64,000 bases of DNA, taken from positions 1,935,001-1,999,000 of the forward strand of contig NZ_CP043627.1 of assembly GCF_016804325.1 (NCBI RefSeq). The letters run 5' to 3'. Position 1 is the first letter of the stretch, and every line of letters begins with the position of its first letter. Shown here one piece after another: positions 16,171 through 25,285 of the stretch. The notes under the pieces were generated by a model. The model had not been told where the DNA came from and searched no databases. It saw only the letters and a program-made list of their open reading frames with translations. This DNA is from Methylobacterium aquaticum (GTDB lineage: Bacteria; Pseudomonadota; Alphaproteobacteria; Rhizobiales; Beijerinckiaceae). A program made the position numbers and the translations under genes.

Positions 16171-17721
16171 ATGGCGATGAACGGGGCCGAGAGCCTGGTG
16201 CGCACCCTGGTGGCGGGGGGCGTGGAGGTGTGCTTCACCAATCCGGGCACCTCGGAGATGCACTTCGTCGCCGCCCTCGACCGGGTCGACGGGATGCGGG
16301 CGGTCCTGTGCCTGTTCGAGGGTGGGGCGACCGGCGCGGCCGACGGCTATGCCCGCATGGCCGACAAGCCGGCCTCGACGCTGCTGCATCTCGGGCCCGG
16401 CCTCGGCAACGGCATCGCCAACCTGCACAATGCCCGCCGCGCCCGCTCGCCCCTCGTCAACATCGTGGGCGAGCACGCCACCTATCACCGCGCCTTCGAT
16501 GCGCCGCTGACCTCCGACATCGAGGGTCTGGCCGGCCCGGTCTCGGCCTGGGTCCGCACAGGATTGAGCGCCAAGGCGGTGGCGGCGGACGGGGCCGACG
16601 CCATCGTCGCCGCGCGCACCGCGCCGGGCGGGGTCGCCACCCTGATCCTGCCGGCCGACACCGCCTGGGAGGAGGGCTCCGGCATCGCGCCCCTGCCGGC
16701 GATGCCGGAGCGGTCGCGGGCGAGCGACGAGGCCATCGCGCACGCGGTCGCGGCCTTGCGCAGCGGCGAGCCGGTGCTCCTCCATCTCGGCGACCGGGCG
16801 GTGCGGGGCGAGGGACGGCGCATCGCCGCCCGCATCGCGGACAAGACCGGCGCCAAGCTGCTGGCCATGACGTCGAATGCCCGCATCGACCGCGGTGCCG
16901 GCACGGTGCCGATCGAGCGCCTGCCCTATCCGGTCGATCCGGCCCGCGAGGTGCTGGCGCCCTACAAGCACGTCATCCTGGTCGGCGCGACCCTGCCGGT
17001 GGCGTTCTTCGCCTATCCGGGCAAGCCGAGCGCGCTCGCCCCGCCGACCTGCGACGTCTTCGCCCTCGCCACGCCGGAGCAGGACCAGATCGATGCGCTC
17101 ATGCGCCTCGCCGAGGCGGTCGGCGCGCCGGACGAGGCGCCCCTGCCGCCGCTGTCCCGCCCCGACCTGCCGGGGGACGGGCGCCTCGACCAGGATGCGA
17201 TCGGGCGGGTGCTCGGCGCGCTGATCCCCGAGGGTGCGATCGTCTGCGACGAGTCGGTGACGACGGGGCGCAACTTCTTCGCCTCGACCCATGCGGCGGC
17301 GCCCCATACCTGGCTCCAGCTCACCGGCGGGTCGATCGGGCTCGGCATCCCGATGGCGACCGGCGCCGCGGTGGCCTGCCCGGACCGCAAGGTGATCTCG
17401 CTCCAGGCCGACGGCAGCGCCCTCTACACCGCCCAGGCGCTGTGGACCCAGGCGCGCGAGCGCCTCGACGTGGTGACGCTGATCTGGGCCAACCGCTCCT
17501 ACGCGATCCTGCGCCACGAACTGACCAATGTCGGGGCCAATCCCGGCCGCAAGGCGATCGACATGCTGACCCTCGACGATCCGCCGATCGACTGGGTGAG
17601 CCTGGCGCGGGGCTACGGCGTCGAGGGCCGCCGGGTCGAGACCCTGGCGCAGTTCGTCGACACGCTGAAAAGCGCGCTTGCCCGGCGCGGGCCGTTCCTG
17701 ATCGAGGTGGCCCTGGGGTAG
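16171..17721 (+). CDS. TPP-dependent enzyme, benzoylformate decarboxylase/acetolactate synthase-like
   Basis: A 516-residue thiamine-diphosphate enzyme. The N-terminal PYR domain carries FTNPGTSEMHF with the catalytic glutamate near residue 28. The C-terminal PP domain carries the cofactor motif QADGSALYTAQALWTQARE...IWANRSY (ADGS to N, about residues 412-440). The shorter middle domain and the lack of a small-subunit gene nearby argue against a true IlvB and for a 2-keto acid decarboxylase or lyase. The start at 16171 follows GAGAGGAG. The substrate is unassigned. Confidence 0.8.
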   Translation: MAMNGAESLVRTLVAGGVEVCFTNPGTSEMHFVAALDRVDGMRAVLCLFEGGATGAADGYARMADKPASTLLHLGPGLGNGIANLHNARRARSPLVNIVGEHATYHRAFDAPLTSDIEGLAGPVSAWVRTGLSAKAVAADGADAIVAARTAPGGVATLILPADTAWEEGSGIAPLPAMPERSRASDEAIAHAVAALRSGEPVLLHLGDRAVRGEGRRIAARIADKTGAKLLAMTSNARIDRGAGTVPIERLPYPVDPAREVLAPYKHVILVGATLPVAFFAYPGKPSALAPPTCDVFALATPEQDQIDALMRLAEAVGAPDEAPLPPLSRPDLPGDGRLDQDAIGRVLGALIPEGAIVCDESVTTGRNFFASTHAAAPHTWLQLTGGSIGLGIPMATGAAVACPDRKVISLQADGSALYTAQALWTQARERLDVVTLIWANRSYAILRHELTNVGANPGRKAIDMLTLDDPPIDWVSLARGYGVEGRRVETLAQFVDTLKSALARRGPFLIEVALG

Positions 17722-17834
17722 CGACGGGCCGACGACGCCGCGCCTTTGCGGAATCTTCACCCTGCCCTCCGCCGGTCCGTTCGAAAGCCGACTGACTTTA
17801 ACCTCCCGGAAGACTCGCGAGGCCTATCGCCGGG

Positions 17835-20246
17835 ATGGGCGGCTTCGGATCGGATCGGATGGGCGGGAACGCGAAGGGCGACGGCACCGAGGGGCTGCTG
17901 CAGAGCTGGCGCGCCGCCCGGGCCGCCGCCCGGGGGCTGCCGGCCTACGAGGACCTTGTCCTCGGCAATCTCGGCCGCCTGGCGAACCGGGCCGCCCTGG
18001 TGGGCGGGCCGGCCTCCCATCCCCGCCTGCTCTGGGTCGGCGAGGCGTTCGAGGGCTGGCTCGGCCGCGAGGGGGCGGGCGTCGCCCTCGACGACCTCAC
18101 GGGCGGGCTCGCCCAGTCCCTGCGCGAGGTCGTCGGCGATGCGCTCGCGGCGGCCGGGCCGGTCCACGGTCCCTGCGCCCGGGTGGCGGGAGGCGTCGCC
18201 TACACCACCGGGATGCTCGGCCTGCCGCTCGCGACGAAGGCCGGCGAGCGCGTGGTGCTCCTGTGCCTCGCGGGCGAATCCGCGCGGACCAATCTCCTCA
18301 AGACCCTGTTCCGCTCGACGAGGCAGGGCATGGTGGCGGTGGCGGCCCTGCGCGACGCGGGCGGCGCGGTGGAGGATTTCCGGATCCTCGCCCTCAACGC
18401 CGCCGCGGCCGCGATGATGCGCGCCACCGTCGAGACGGCGCAGTGGCAGCGCCTGACCACCCTGATGCCCCATCTCCGGGGCTCGGCCGCCCTCGCCCAT
18501 CTGGTGGCGGCCCTCGACGACCCGCAAGGGGGCTTCGAGGGCTCCTATCCGCGGCCCGACGGGAGCGTGCTGCACCTGCGCGTCGAGATCGCGGCGATCG
18601 GCGAATTGCTCGGCATCACCCTGACCGATATCGGCGACCTGAAGGCCCGGGAGGCCTCGGCCCGCCTGCTGTTCGAGCACAACCCGGTGCCGATGTGGCT
18701 CTCGGGCGAGGACGGGGCGGTGCTGGCGGTGAACGACGCCGCCACCGGCCATTACGGCGTCTCCCGCGACGCCTTCCTGGGATTGTCGGCCGGCGACCTG
18801 ATCGCATCGGACGCGTCCGGCTCCTCGCAGCGCCACCGCCGCGGCGACGGCAGCCTGATCGACGTCGAGGTGTTCTCCGGCCCGATCCCGTTCGAGGGCC
18901 GGCGCGCCACCCTGACGGCCTGCGTCGACGTGACCGAGCAGCGCCGGGCCGAGCAGCGCATCGCCCACATGGCCCATCACGACGCCTTGACCGGGCTGCC
19001 GAACCGGGTCCTGTTCCACGAACGACTGACCGAGGCGGTGGCGGCCGGCACGGGCCTCGGCCTGCTCTGCCTCGATCTCGACCATTTCAAGCTCGTCAAC
19101 GACACCCTCGGCCACCCGGCCGGCGACGCGCTGCTGCGCGAGGTCGCCGAGCGCCTGCGCGCCTGCCTCGGGCCCGGCGGGCTGGTGGCGCGGCTCGGCG
19201 GCGACGAGTTCGCGATCCTCGGCCCCGCCCGGCGGGACGTCCTGCTCGGCCTCTCCGACCGGATCATCGCCGCCCTCGGCCGCTCCTTCGCCCTCGATGG
19301 CCAGGACGTCACGATCGGGGTCAGCATCGGCATCGCGCTCGCGCCCGAGCACGGCGACGACCCGGACGGGCTCCTGCGCAAGGCCGACACCGCGCTCTAC
19401 GCCGCCAAGGCCGACGGACGGCGCACCCGGCGCCTGTTCGAGCCCGCCATGGATGCGGCCCTGCAGAACCGCCGCGCCCTCGAATGCGACCTGCGCGCCG
19501 CCATCGCCGCGGAGGCGATGGAGGTCTATTACCAGCCCCTCGTCGATGCGCAGAGCCTCGCGGTGACGGGCTGCGAGGCGCTGCTGCGCTGGCGCCATCC
19601 GGAGCGGGGCTTCGTCTCGCCGGGCGCGTTCATCCCGGTCGCCGAGGAGACGGGGCTGATCGCACCCTTGGGCGAGTGGGTGCTGGGGCGGGCCTGCCGC
19701 GAGGCGGCCGGCTGGCCGGCGGGCGTCCGGGTCGCCGTCAACCTCTCGCCCGCGCAGTTCCGCAGCCCCGATCTCGTCGGCATGGTGGCCCGGGCGCTCG
19801 CCGAATCCGGCCTCGACCCGGCCCGGCTCGAACTCGAGATCACCGAGCAGGTGATGCTGGAGGAGACGACCGCCAACCTGGCGGTGCTGCACCGGCTGCG
19901 CGCGCTGGGCCTGCGCATCGCCATCGACGATTTCGGCACCGGCTACGCCTCGCTGAGCTACCTGCGGGCCTTCCCGTTCGACAAGATCAAGATCGACCGC
20001 TCCTTCACCGCGGCTTTGGGCCGCGAGGCCACGGCGGGGGCGATCGTGCAGGCGGTGATCGGGCTCGGCGCCACCCTCGGCATCACCACGCTGGCGGAAG
20101 GGGTCGAGACCGCCGAGCAGCTCGCCGCCCTGCGCGGAAGCGGCTGCGGCGAGGTCCAGGGCTTCCTGTTCTGCCGCCCGGTTCCGGCGGCCGAGATCCG
20201 CCGGCTCTTCGCCGCCGCGGCGATGCCCTGGATGGCGGCCGCCTGA
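17835..20246 (+). CDS. Diguanylate cyclase/phosphodiesterase with PAS domain (GGDEF-EAL)
   Basis: An 803-residue bifunctional c-di-GMP enzyme. Residues 1-170 form an unrecognised N-terminal module. A PAS-like domain lies at about 275-370 (LLFEHNPVPMWL; DVTEQRRAEQRI). The GGDEF domain (about 385-545) has an intact GGDEF at 455-459. The EAL domain (about 555-800) has EAL at 581-583 and the active-site IAIDDFGTGYASLSYL. Both catalytic motifs look complete, so direction may be set by the sensor. There are no transmembrane segments, so the protein is cytoplasmic. It is monocistronic. Confidence 0.92.
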   Translation: MGGFGSDRMGGNAKGDGTEGLLQSWRAARAAARGLPAYEDLVLGNLGRLANRAALVGGPASHPRLLWVGEAFEGWLGREGAGVALDDLTGGLAQSLREVVGDALAAAGPVHGPCARVAGGVAYTTGMLGLPLATKAGERVVLLCLAGESARTNLLKTLFRSTRQGMVAVAALRDAGGAVEDFRILALNAAAAAMMRATVETAQWQRLTTLMPHLRGSAALAHLVAALDDPQGGFEGSYPRPDGSVLHLRVEIAAIGELLGITLTDIGDLKAREASARLLFEHNPVPMWLSGEDGAVLAVNDAATGHYGVSRDAFLGLSAGDLIASDASGSSQRHRRGDGSLIDVEVFSGPIPFEGRRATLTACVDVTEQRRAEQRIAHMAHHDALTGLPNRVLFHERLTEAVAAGTGLGLLCLDLDHFKLVNDTLGHPAGDALLREVAERLRACLGPGGLVARLGGDEFAILGPARRDVLLGLSDRIIAALGRSFALDGQDVTIGVSIGIALAPEHGDDPDGLLRKADTALYAAKADGRRTRRLFEPAMDAALQNRRALECDLRAAIAAEAMEVYYQPLVDAQSLAVTGCEALLRWRHPERGFVSPGAFIPVAEETGLIAPLGEWVLGRACREAAGWPAGVRVAVNLSPAQFRSPDLVGMVARALAESGLDPARLELEITEQVMLEETTANLAVLHRLRALGLRIAIDDFGTGYASLSYLRAFPFDKIKIDRSFTAALGREATAGAIVQAVIGLGATLGITTLAEGVETAEQLAALRGSGCGEVQGFLFCRPVPAAEIRRLFAAAAMPWMAAA

Positions 20247-20351
20247 GTGTCGCCACCCGGTTTCGCGGGTGTTGAGGCGGGGAGGACACAACCTGATCGT
20301 CCGGGAGCGGCTAGGCATGGGCTGGATTCCTTGCCGAAAGGTTGCGCCCGC

Positions 20352-20996
20352 ATGCTCCCGCGCCGTCTCGCCCTCGCCCTCCTCGCCGGGCTGCCGCTCG
20401 CGGCCTGCCAATCCCGCGGGCCTGCGGCCGTCGCGGCGGTGGATCCGGACGCGGCCTGGTACATCGGCAGCATGCCCGACCAGCCCTACGACGTGCCGCT
20501 GGTCGACCGCAGCCGGATGGACCCGAAATACCGGCGCCAGACCGTCGCCTATACCGGCCTGGAGAAGCCCGGCACCGTCGTGGTCGATATCGACGAGCGC
20601 TTCCTCTACCTCGTCCAGGAGGGGGGCCAGGCGCTGCGCTACGGCGTCGGCGTCGGCAAGCTCGGCTTCTCCTGGAAGGGCACCGCCACGGTCGGCCGCA
20701 AGGGCGTCTGGCCCGATTGGGGTCCCACCGCCAAGATGGTCAGCCTCAACCCCGACCTGCCGCGCCTGCGCAAGGGCGGCGTCGACAACCCGCTCGGCGC
20801 CCGCGCCCTCTACCTCTACCAGGGCGGCCGCGACATCCTGTTCCGCATCCACGGCACCAACGAGCCCTGGAGCATCGGCGAGCAGATGTCCTCGGGCTGC
20901 GTGCGCATGCTCAACGAGGACGTGGTCGATCTCTACAATCGCGTGCCGGTGGGCACGACCGTGATGGTGAAGCGGAACGGGAAGTATCGGGTTTAG
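20352..20996 (+). CDS. L,D-transpeptidase (YkuD family) lipoprotein
   Basis: A 214-residue exported enzyme that forms 3-3 peptidoglycan cross-links or attaches proteins to peptidoglycan. The signal peptide ends in a lipobox LPLAAC near residue 19. The YkuD domain covers about 70-210, with IHGTN (histidine 167) and SSGCVRM (catalytic cysteine 183). The ATG at 20352 is chosen because the signal peptide starts directly there; an upstream in-frame start at 20247 would prepend a non-conserved stretch. The stop is followed by a family A palindrome facing the convergent DUF3100 gene. Confidence 0.9.
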   Translation: MLPRRLALALLAGLPLAACQSRGPAAVAAVDPDAAWYIGSMPDQPYDVPLVDRSRMDPKYRRQTVAYTGLEKPGTVVVDIDERFLYLVQEGGQALRYGVGVGKLGFSWKGTATVGRKGVWPDWGPTAKMVSLNPDLPRLRKGGVDNPLGARALYLYQGGRDILFRIHGTNEPWSIGEQMSSGCVRMLNEDVVDLYNRVPVGTTVMVKRNGKYRV

Positions 20997-21078
20997 GGGA
21001 ACGATCGCCGGGTCGAGGGCTCACGCCCGAACCCTCCCCCCTCTGCGGCAGGGCTGTCCGGGGAAAGTTGTGGCGCGC

Positions 21079-21225
21079 CTCCCCTCTCCCGTGTGGGAGA
21101 GGGGCCGGGGGTGAGGGTGACACGCTTCCGCGTAAAGCTCTGAACGTCGTGCTGACAGCTCGACGCTCTTCGTTTCATACTGAAGCGTGTCACCCCTACC
21201 CCTCTCCCACACGGGAGAGGGGATC
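21079..21225. repeat. Intergenic palindromic element, family A (copy 2)
   Basis: Inverted arms CCCCTCTCCCGTGTGGGAGA (about 21081-21100) and CTCTCCCACACGGGAGAGGG (about 21203-21222), each extended by GGGGTGAGGGTG or its complement. It lies between the convergent L,D-transpeptidase and DUF3100 genes and fills most of that 291-base gap. Confidence 0.85.
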
Positions 21226-21287
21226 CCGCGCTTGATTTTAAGAGAGATTTTCCCCGCAGAGGGAGGAGGGTTATCGGCCGCGCTCCG

Positions 21288-22661
21288 TCACACCGGCGGA
21301 TGCATCCAGAACTGGGCGATCAGCGCCGCGCCGAGGAACGTCCCGGCATTGGCCATGAACGACACCACCACGATGCGCCAGCCGAGGCGCCGGAAGGCCG
21401 GGAAGTCCTTGGCGAGCGACAGGCCCGCGAAGGCGAGGATCGGGGTGGCGAGCGCCAGGAAGTTGATCCGGCCCGTCGCCGCGGCGATCTCGGCGGAGAA
21501 CGGCGTGCCCGGATAGGTGAGCGCCATGCCGATCAGCGAGACCCACACCACCGCCGGCAGCCGACGCCCGGCGAGGCGGTAGAGCACCTCGCCCACCGCC
21601 ACCGCGGCGACGATGATCGCGGCACCGACCAGCACCTGCCCGTCGATCGCCGTGCCGTAGGTCAGCCGGTTGCCGATGAGCCCGAATACCGCCGTGGCGA
21701 GCCAGATCAGGACCAGCGCCGGCAGGCCGAAGCTCGGCGCGGCATGGGCCGTCACCGCCGTCGCCGCCTCGGGCGCGGGTTCGGTCCGTCCGCGGCCTCT
21801 GCCGAGGATCGGCTCCAGCACGCCATAGGCCCAGATCGTGAACGGGAGCGACAGGAACAGGGTGAAGTAGGTGCCGATGGTGGTGGTGATGAGGTTGCTC
21901 GCTGCCGCGAAGGTGGCGACCTCCTTGGCCATCTCGGGCGTCTGCTGCGCCGCGATGGCGCCGGCCGCCGCCGCCATCATGCTGCCCGACCCGACGCCGG
22001 CCCCCATCGCGAGCGCCAGCGGGTTGAAGATGCCGAGGCTGGCGATCAGCCCGGCCAGCACCGCGATGAACACCGCCCCGAACACCGTGCCGGTCAGGTA
22101 CTCGGCGAGCACGCCGCGCCCTTCCGGCGAATCCATGCCGAAGCGCTCGCCGATGATGGCGAGGCTGGGCTCGCGCCCGACCGAGAAGGTGGCGCCGATC
22201 GCCTCGCGCTTCAGCCCGAGGAGGAGCGCCACGGGCAGGCCGAACACCATCGTGCCGAAGAAGTGGCCGAATTCCTGGAAGGCGAGGGCCCAGCCGGCGC
22301 CCAGGATCTTCGGCAGCGAGCCGCCGACGAGGAGCCCGAGCTTGGCGACGAAGAGCAGCAGCGCCGGCTGGAGGATCGCGCCCGCGGCGTGCTGGAGCGA
22401 GACGGGGAGCCGCAGGGCGCGGGGCAGGCGCGGCGCGGCAAGGCCGAGGCCGCCGCCCATCAAGAGGGCCCAGAGCAGCGGCAGCAGGATGATCTTGCCG
22501 TGGCCGAGCGGGATGGCGACGTTGCCGATCGCCTCCGCGATCGTCACCACCACGAGGGCGAGGAGGAACAGGACCAGGATGCCGGTGCGGCCGGCATGGG
22601 CGACGGGTGGGGTTGCGGGCGCGACGGCGGGGCTGCCGGTCGCCAGGGTGGCGCTCGTCAT
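21288..22661 (-). CDS. DUF3100 family membrane protein, putative transporter
   Basis: A 457-residue polytopic membrane protein with about 10-12 hydrophobic segments and a short soluble loop in the middle. Conserved-looking glycine-rich stretches (FGTMVFGLPVALLLGLKRE, AMGAGVGSGSMMAAAAG) suggest a transporter with inverted repeats. The family has no established substrate. It is the last gene of a minus-strand operon after the HIBADH-like and aldehyde dehydrogenase genes, so it may import the compound they oxidise. Confidence 0.75.
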   Translation of the reverse strand: MTSATLATGSPAVAPATPPVAHAGRTGILVLFLLALVVVTIAEAIGNVAIPLGHGKIILLPLLWALLMGGGLGLAAPRLPRALRLPVSLQHAAGAILQPALLLFVAKLGLLVGGSLPKILGAGWALAFQEFGHFFGTMVFGLPVALLLGLKREAIGATFSVGREPSLAIIGERFGMDSPEGRGVLAEYLTGTVFGAVFIAVLAGLIASLGIFNPLALAMGAGVGSGSMMAAAAGAIAAQQTPEMAKEVATFAAASNLITTTIGTYFTLFLSLPFTIWAYGVLEPILGRGRGRTEPAPEAATAVTAHAAPSFGLPALVLIWLATAVFGLIGNRLTYGTAIDGQVLVGAAIIVAAVAVGEVLYRLAGRRLPAVVWVSLIGMALTYPGTPFSAEIAAATGRINFLALATPILAFAGLSLAKDFPAFRRLGWRIVVVSFMANAGTFLGAALIAQFWMHPPV

Positions 22662-22720
22662 CGAAACAATCTCCGGTGCGGGGAACGGTCCGGAGGGGCC
22701 GCCCCCGGACCGGGAGAGGA

Positions 22721-24250
22721 TCAGGCGCCGACGCCCGGGGCGTAGCCGAAGGAGGCGGCGGGGGCGGCGGCGGTCTCGACCCAGACGCTCTTGACCTGGG
22801 TGTATTCGTGCAGGGCCTCGAGGCCGCTGGAGCGCCCGTAGCCGCTGCGTCCCGAGCCGCCGAAGGGCGAGGAGACGTGGATGGTCTTGTAGGCGTTGAT
22901 CCAGAAGGTGCCGGCACGGACCAGGGCCGCGACCCGGTGGGCGCGGCCGACGTCGCGGGTCCAGACCGCGCCGGCGAGCGCGAACTCGGAATCGTTGGCG
23001 ATGGCGACCGCCTCCTCTTCCGTGTCGAACGGGATCACCGTCACGACGGGCCCGAAGATCTCGGTGCGGGCGCAATCCATGGCATTGTCGGCCTGGGCGA
23101 GGATCGTCGGGCGCACGTAGAAGCCGCCCTCGGTCGGGGTGCCGTCGCTGCCGGCGGCGAGCGTGGCGCCCTGATCGATCCCGCCGCGGATCATCGCGAG
23201 GACGTGCCGGTACTGGGTGGCGTTGTTGATCGGCCCGACCTCGGTCTCGGGATCGAGCGGATCGCCGACGCGGATGCGCTCGGCGCCCGCCGCCAGCATG
23301 GCGACGAAGCGCTCGTAGACCGGGCGCTCGACGAGGAGCCGCGAGCCGGCGACGCAGGACTGGCCGGCCCCGGCGAAGATCGCGGCCTGCGCCCCGAGGC
23401 AGGCCCGCTCCAGGTCGGCATCGGCGAAGACGATGTTGGCCGACTTGCCGCCGAGTTCGAGCACGCAGGGCTTCAGGTGCCGCGCGGCGCTCTCCGCGAT
23501 CTTGGCGCCGGTGGCCGGCGAGCCGACGAAGACCACCTTCGTCACGACCTTCTCGGCGAGGGCCGCCTGGCCGGAGGTGTGGCCGTAGCCGGAAAGCACG
23601 TTGACGACGCCCGCCGGCAGCCCGGCCCGCTCGGCCAAAGCCGCCACCGCGAGCGAGGTCAGGGGGGTGAGCTCCGAGGGCTTGAGCAGCACTGCGTTGC
23701 CGGCGGCGAGCGCCGGGGCGAGCTGCCAGCCGCAGGTGAAGACCGGGGCGTTCCAGGGCGTGATCTGGAGCACGACGCCGAGGGGTTCGCGGCGGGTGTA
23801 GTTGAGGTGGCTGGTCGGGACCGGGATCACCTCGCCGTGGAGCTTGTCGGCCCAGCCGGCGTAATACTCGAACATCTCGGCGACCTTGGTCGCCTCGCCC
23901 CGGCAATCGCGGATCGGCTTGCCGGCATTCAGCGCCTCGAGGCGGGCGAGCCCCTCGATCTCGCCGCGGATGGTGCGGGCGATCTCCTGCATCACCCGGC
24001 CGCGGGCCGCACCGGTCAGCGCCGCCCAGCGGGCCTGGCCGGCTTTCGCCGCGCGGGCGGCCTCGGCGACCACGTCGGGCCCCGCATCGGGGTACTCGGC
24101 GAGCGTCAGGCCGGTCGAGGGATCGACGAGGCGCACCGGCTCGCCGGTGCCGGGGACGATGCGGCCGTTCACCCAGGATCCGATCTGGGTCGTCTCGGGG
24201 AAGAACGGGCGCAGGAGGGCGGCGAGCGCCTGCGGGCGGGTCTCGGTCAT
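22721..24250 (-). CDS. Aldehyde dehydrogenase family protein
   Basis: A 509-residue NAD(P)-dependent aldehyde dehydrogenase. It has ITPWNAP for cofactor binding, ELGGKSANIVF with the general-base glutamate, and FAGAGQSCVAGSR with catalytic cysteine at residue 299. The length and motifs resemble betaine-aldehyde or semialdehyde dehydrogenases. It follows the HIBADH-like gene by 17 bases and precedes DUF3100, so the three form one operon. The substrate is unknown; pairing with a 3-hydroxyisobutyrate-type dehydrogenase suggests sequential oxidation of a hydroxy acid or its aldehyde. Confidence 0.88.
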   Translation of the reverse strand: MTETRPQALAALLRPFFPETTQIGSWVNGRIVPGTGEPVRLVDPSTGLTLAEYPDAGPDVVAEAARAAKAGQARWAALTGAARGRVMQEIARTIRGEIEGLARLEALNAGKPIRDCRGEATKVAEMFEYYAGWADKLHGEVIPVPTSHLNYTRREPLGVVLQITPWNAPVFTCGWQLAPALAAGNAVLLKPSELTPLTSLAVAALAERAGLPAGVVNVLSGYGHTSGQAALAEKVVTKVVFVGSPATGAKIAESAARHLKPCVLELGGKSANIVFADADLERACLGAQAAIFAGAGQSCVAGSRLLVERPVYERFVAMLAAGAERIRVGDPLDPETEVGPINNATQYRHVLAMIRGGIDQGATLAAGSDGTPTEGGFYVRPTILAQADNAMDCARTEIFGPVVTVIPFDTEEEAVAIANDSEFALAGAVWTRDVGRAHRVAALVRAGTFWINAYKTIHVSSPFGGSGRSGYGRSSGLEALHEYTQVKSVWVETAAAPAASFGYAPGVGA

Positions 24251-24267
24251 GGGGGGATCTCCCGGGT

Positions 24268-25134
24268 TCAGGCGAGCTGGAGCTTGACGATGGCGTTGAA
24301 GTCGGCGTCGTCGGGGGCGACCTCGACGCTGTCGCGCCACAGCCGGCCGACCTGGGCCGAGAGCGGCAGGTCGAGGTCGAGGGCGCCGATCAGGCTCTCG
24401 GCGAGGCGCACGTCCTTGCGCATCAGCTTCATGGTGAAGCCGGAATCGAAGGCGCCGTTGAGCACCCAGGTCGGGAAGTTGACCTGCGTGACGCCGCTGC
24501 GGCCCGAGCCGGCATTGATCCCGGCGAGCAGGCGCTCGGGATCGACGCCCGCGTCCTTTGCCATCCGCACGGCTTCCGCGGCCGTGATGAGATGGGCGGC
24601 GCAGAGCAGGTTGTTGGCGAGCTTGGTGACGTGGCCGGCGCCGACGCCGCCGACATGGACCCGGGTCGCGCTCATCGCCGCGAGCACCGGCTCGGCCAGG
24701 GCCACCGCCCGGTCGCTGCCGCCGATCACCATGGTGAGGGTCGCGGCATGCGCGCCCTTCGGGCCGCCGCTCACCGGCGCGTCGATCAGGTCGATGCCAG
24801 CCGGCTCCAGCGCCGCCGCGATGCGCCGGGTGACCGCCGGGTCCGAGGTCGAGGTGTCGACGATCAGGAGGCCGGACTTCGCTCCGTGGAGCGGCCCGTC
24901 GGGCCCGAGCAGCACCGCGTCCACCACCTCGGGATTCGGCAGCGACAGGACCACCGCCTCGCAATCCCGCCAGAGGGCGGACGGTCCCTCGGCGATGACG
25001 ATCCCGTCCGCCGCCGAGGCCTCCCGGGCGGCGGGGGCGGGGTCGTAGCCCATCACGGTGAAGCCGCGCCGCCGCAGCGAGAGGGCCATGCCCCGGCCCA
25101 TGTTGCCGAGCCCGATGACGCCGATCGTCCGCAT
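24268..25134 (-). CDS. 3-hydroxyisobutyrate dehydrogenase-like NAD(P) oxidoreductase
   Basis: A 288-residue beta-hydroxyacid dehydrogenase. The N-terminal Rossmann motif GLGNMGRGMA starts near residue 8, the substrate motif LIDAPVSGGPKGA is near residue 116, and the catalytic lysine K171 lies in HVTKLANNLL, at its canonical position. Members reduce or oxidise 3-hydroxyisobutyrate, tartronate semialdehyde or glyoxylate. It is the first gene of the operon with the aldehyde dehydrogenase and DUF3100 genes, divergent from a LysR regulator that probably controls it. Confidence 0.88.
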   Translation of the reverse strand: MRTIGVIGLGNMGRGMALSLRRRGFTVMGYDPAPAAREASAADGIVIAEGPSALWRDCEAVVLSLPNPEVVDAVLLGPDGPLHGAKSGLLIVDTSTSDPAVTRRIAAALEPAGIDLIDAPVSGGPKGAHAATLTMVIGGSDRAVALAEPVLAAMSATRVHVGGVGAGHVTKLANNLLCAAHLITAAEAVRMAKDAGVDPERLLAGINAGSGRSGVTQVNFPTWVLNGAFDSGFTMKLMRKDVRLAESLIGALDLDLPLSAQVGRLWRDSVEVAPDDADFNAIVKLQLA

Positions 25135-25238
25135 GTCCGCTGTCTCCCGGAACCGGCGCCGCCATGATGCGGCGCCCCTCTGGGAACCGGAGACTGGGGC
25201 CGATCGGCGTTGAGCGGAATGAGGTTGGCCGGTATTTT

Positions 25239-25259
25239 GCGTTGACTTGCCGGCAACGC
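25239..25259. promoter_or_regulatory. Candidate LysR-type operator
   Basis: GCGTTG (25239-25244) and CAACGC (25254-25259) form an inverted repeat with a 9-bp spacer, and TTGCCGGCAA nested inside is itself a perfect palindrome. It lies between the divergent LysR gene and the HIBADH operon, close to the LysR start. This position is typical for autoregulation by LysR proteins. Confidence 0.5.
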
Positions 25260-25285
25260 ACCCGGTGAGCGGGTGGGAGGATCCG

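Noticed and set aside
16171..17721. Acetolactate synthase catalytic subunit IlvB
   Set aside because: No regulatory subunit gene is adjacent and the protein is shorter than IlvB; the active-site NPGTSE fits benzoylformate decarboxylase-type enzymes at least as well.
17757..20852. A 1031-codon minus-strand frame opposite the GGDEF/EAL gene
   Set aside because: Shadow frame of a high-GC gene with intact GGDEF and EAL motifs on the plus strand.
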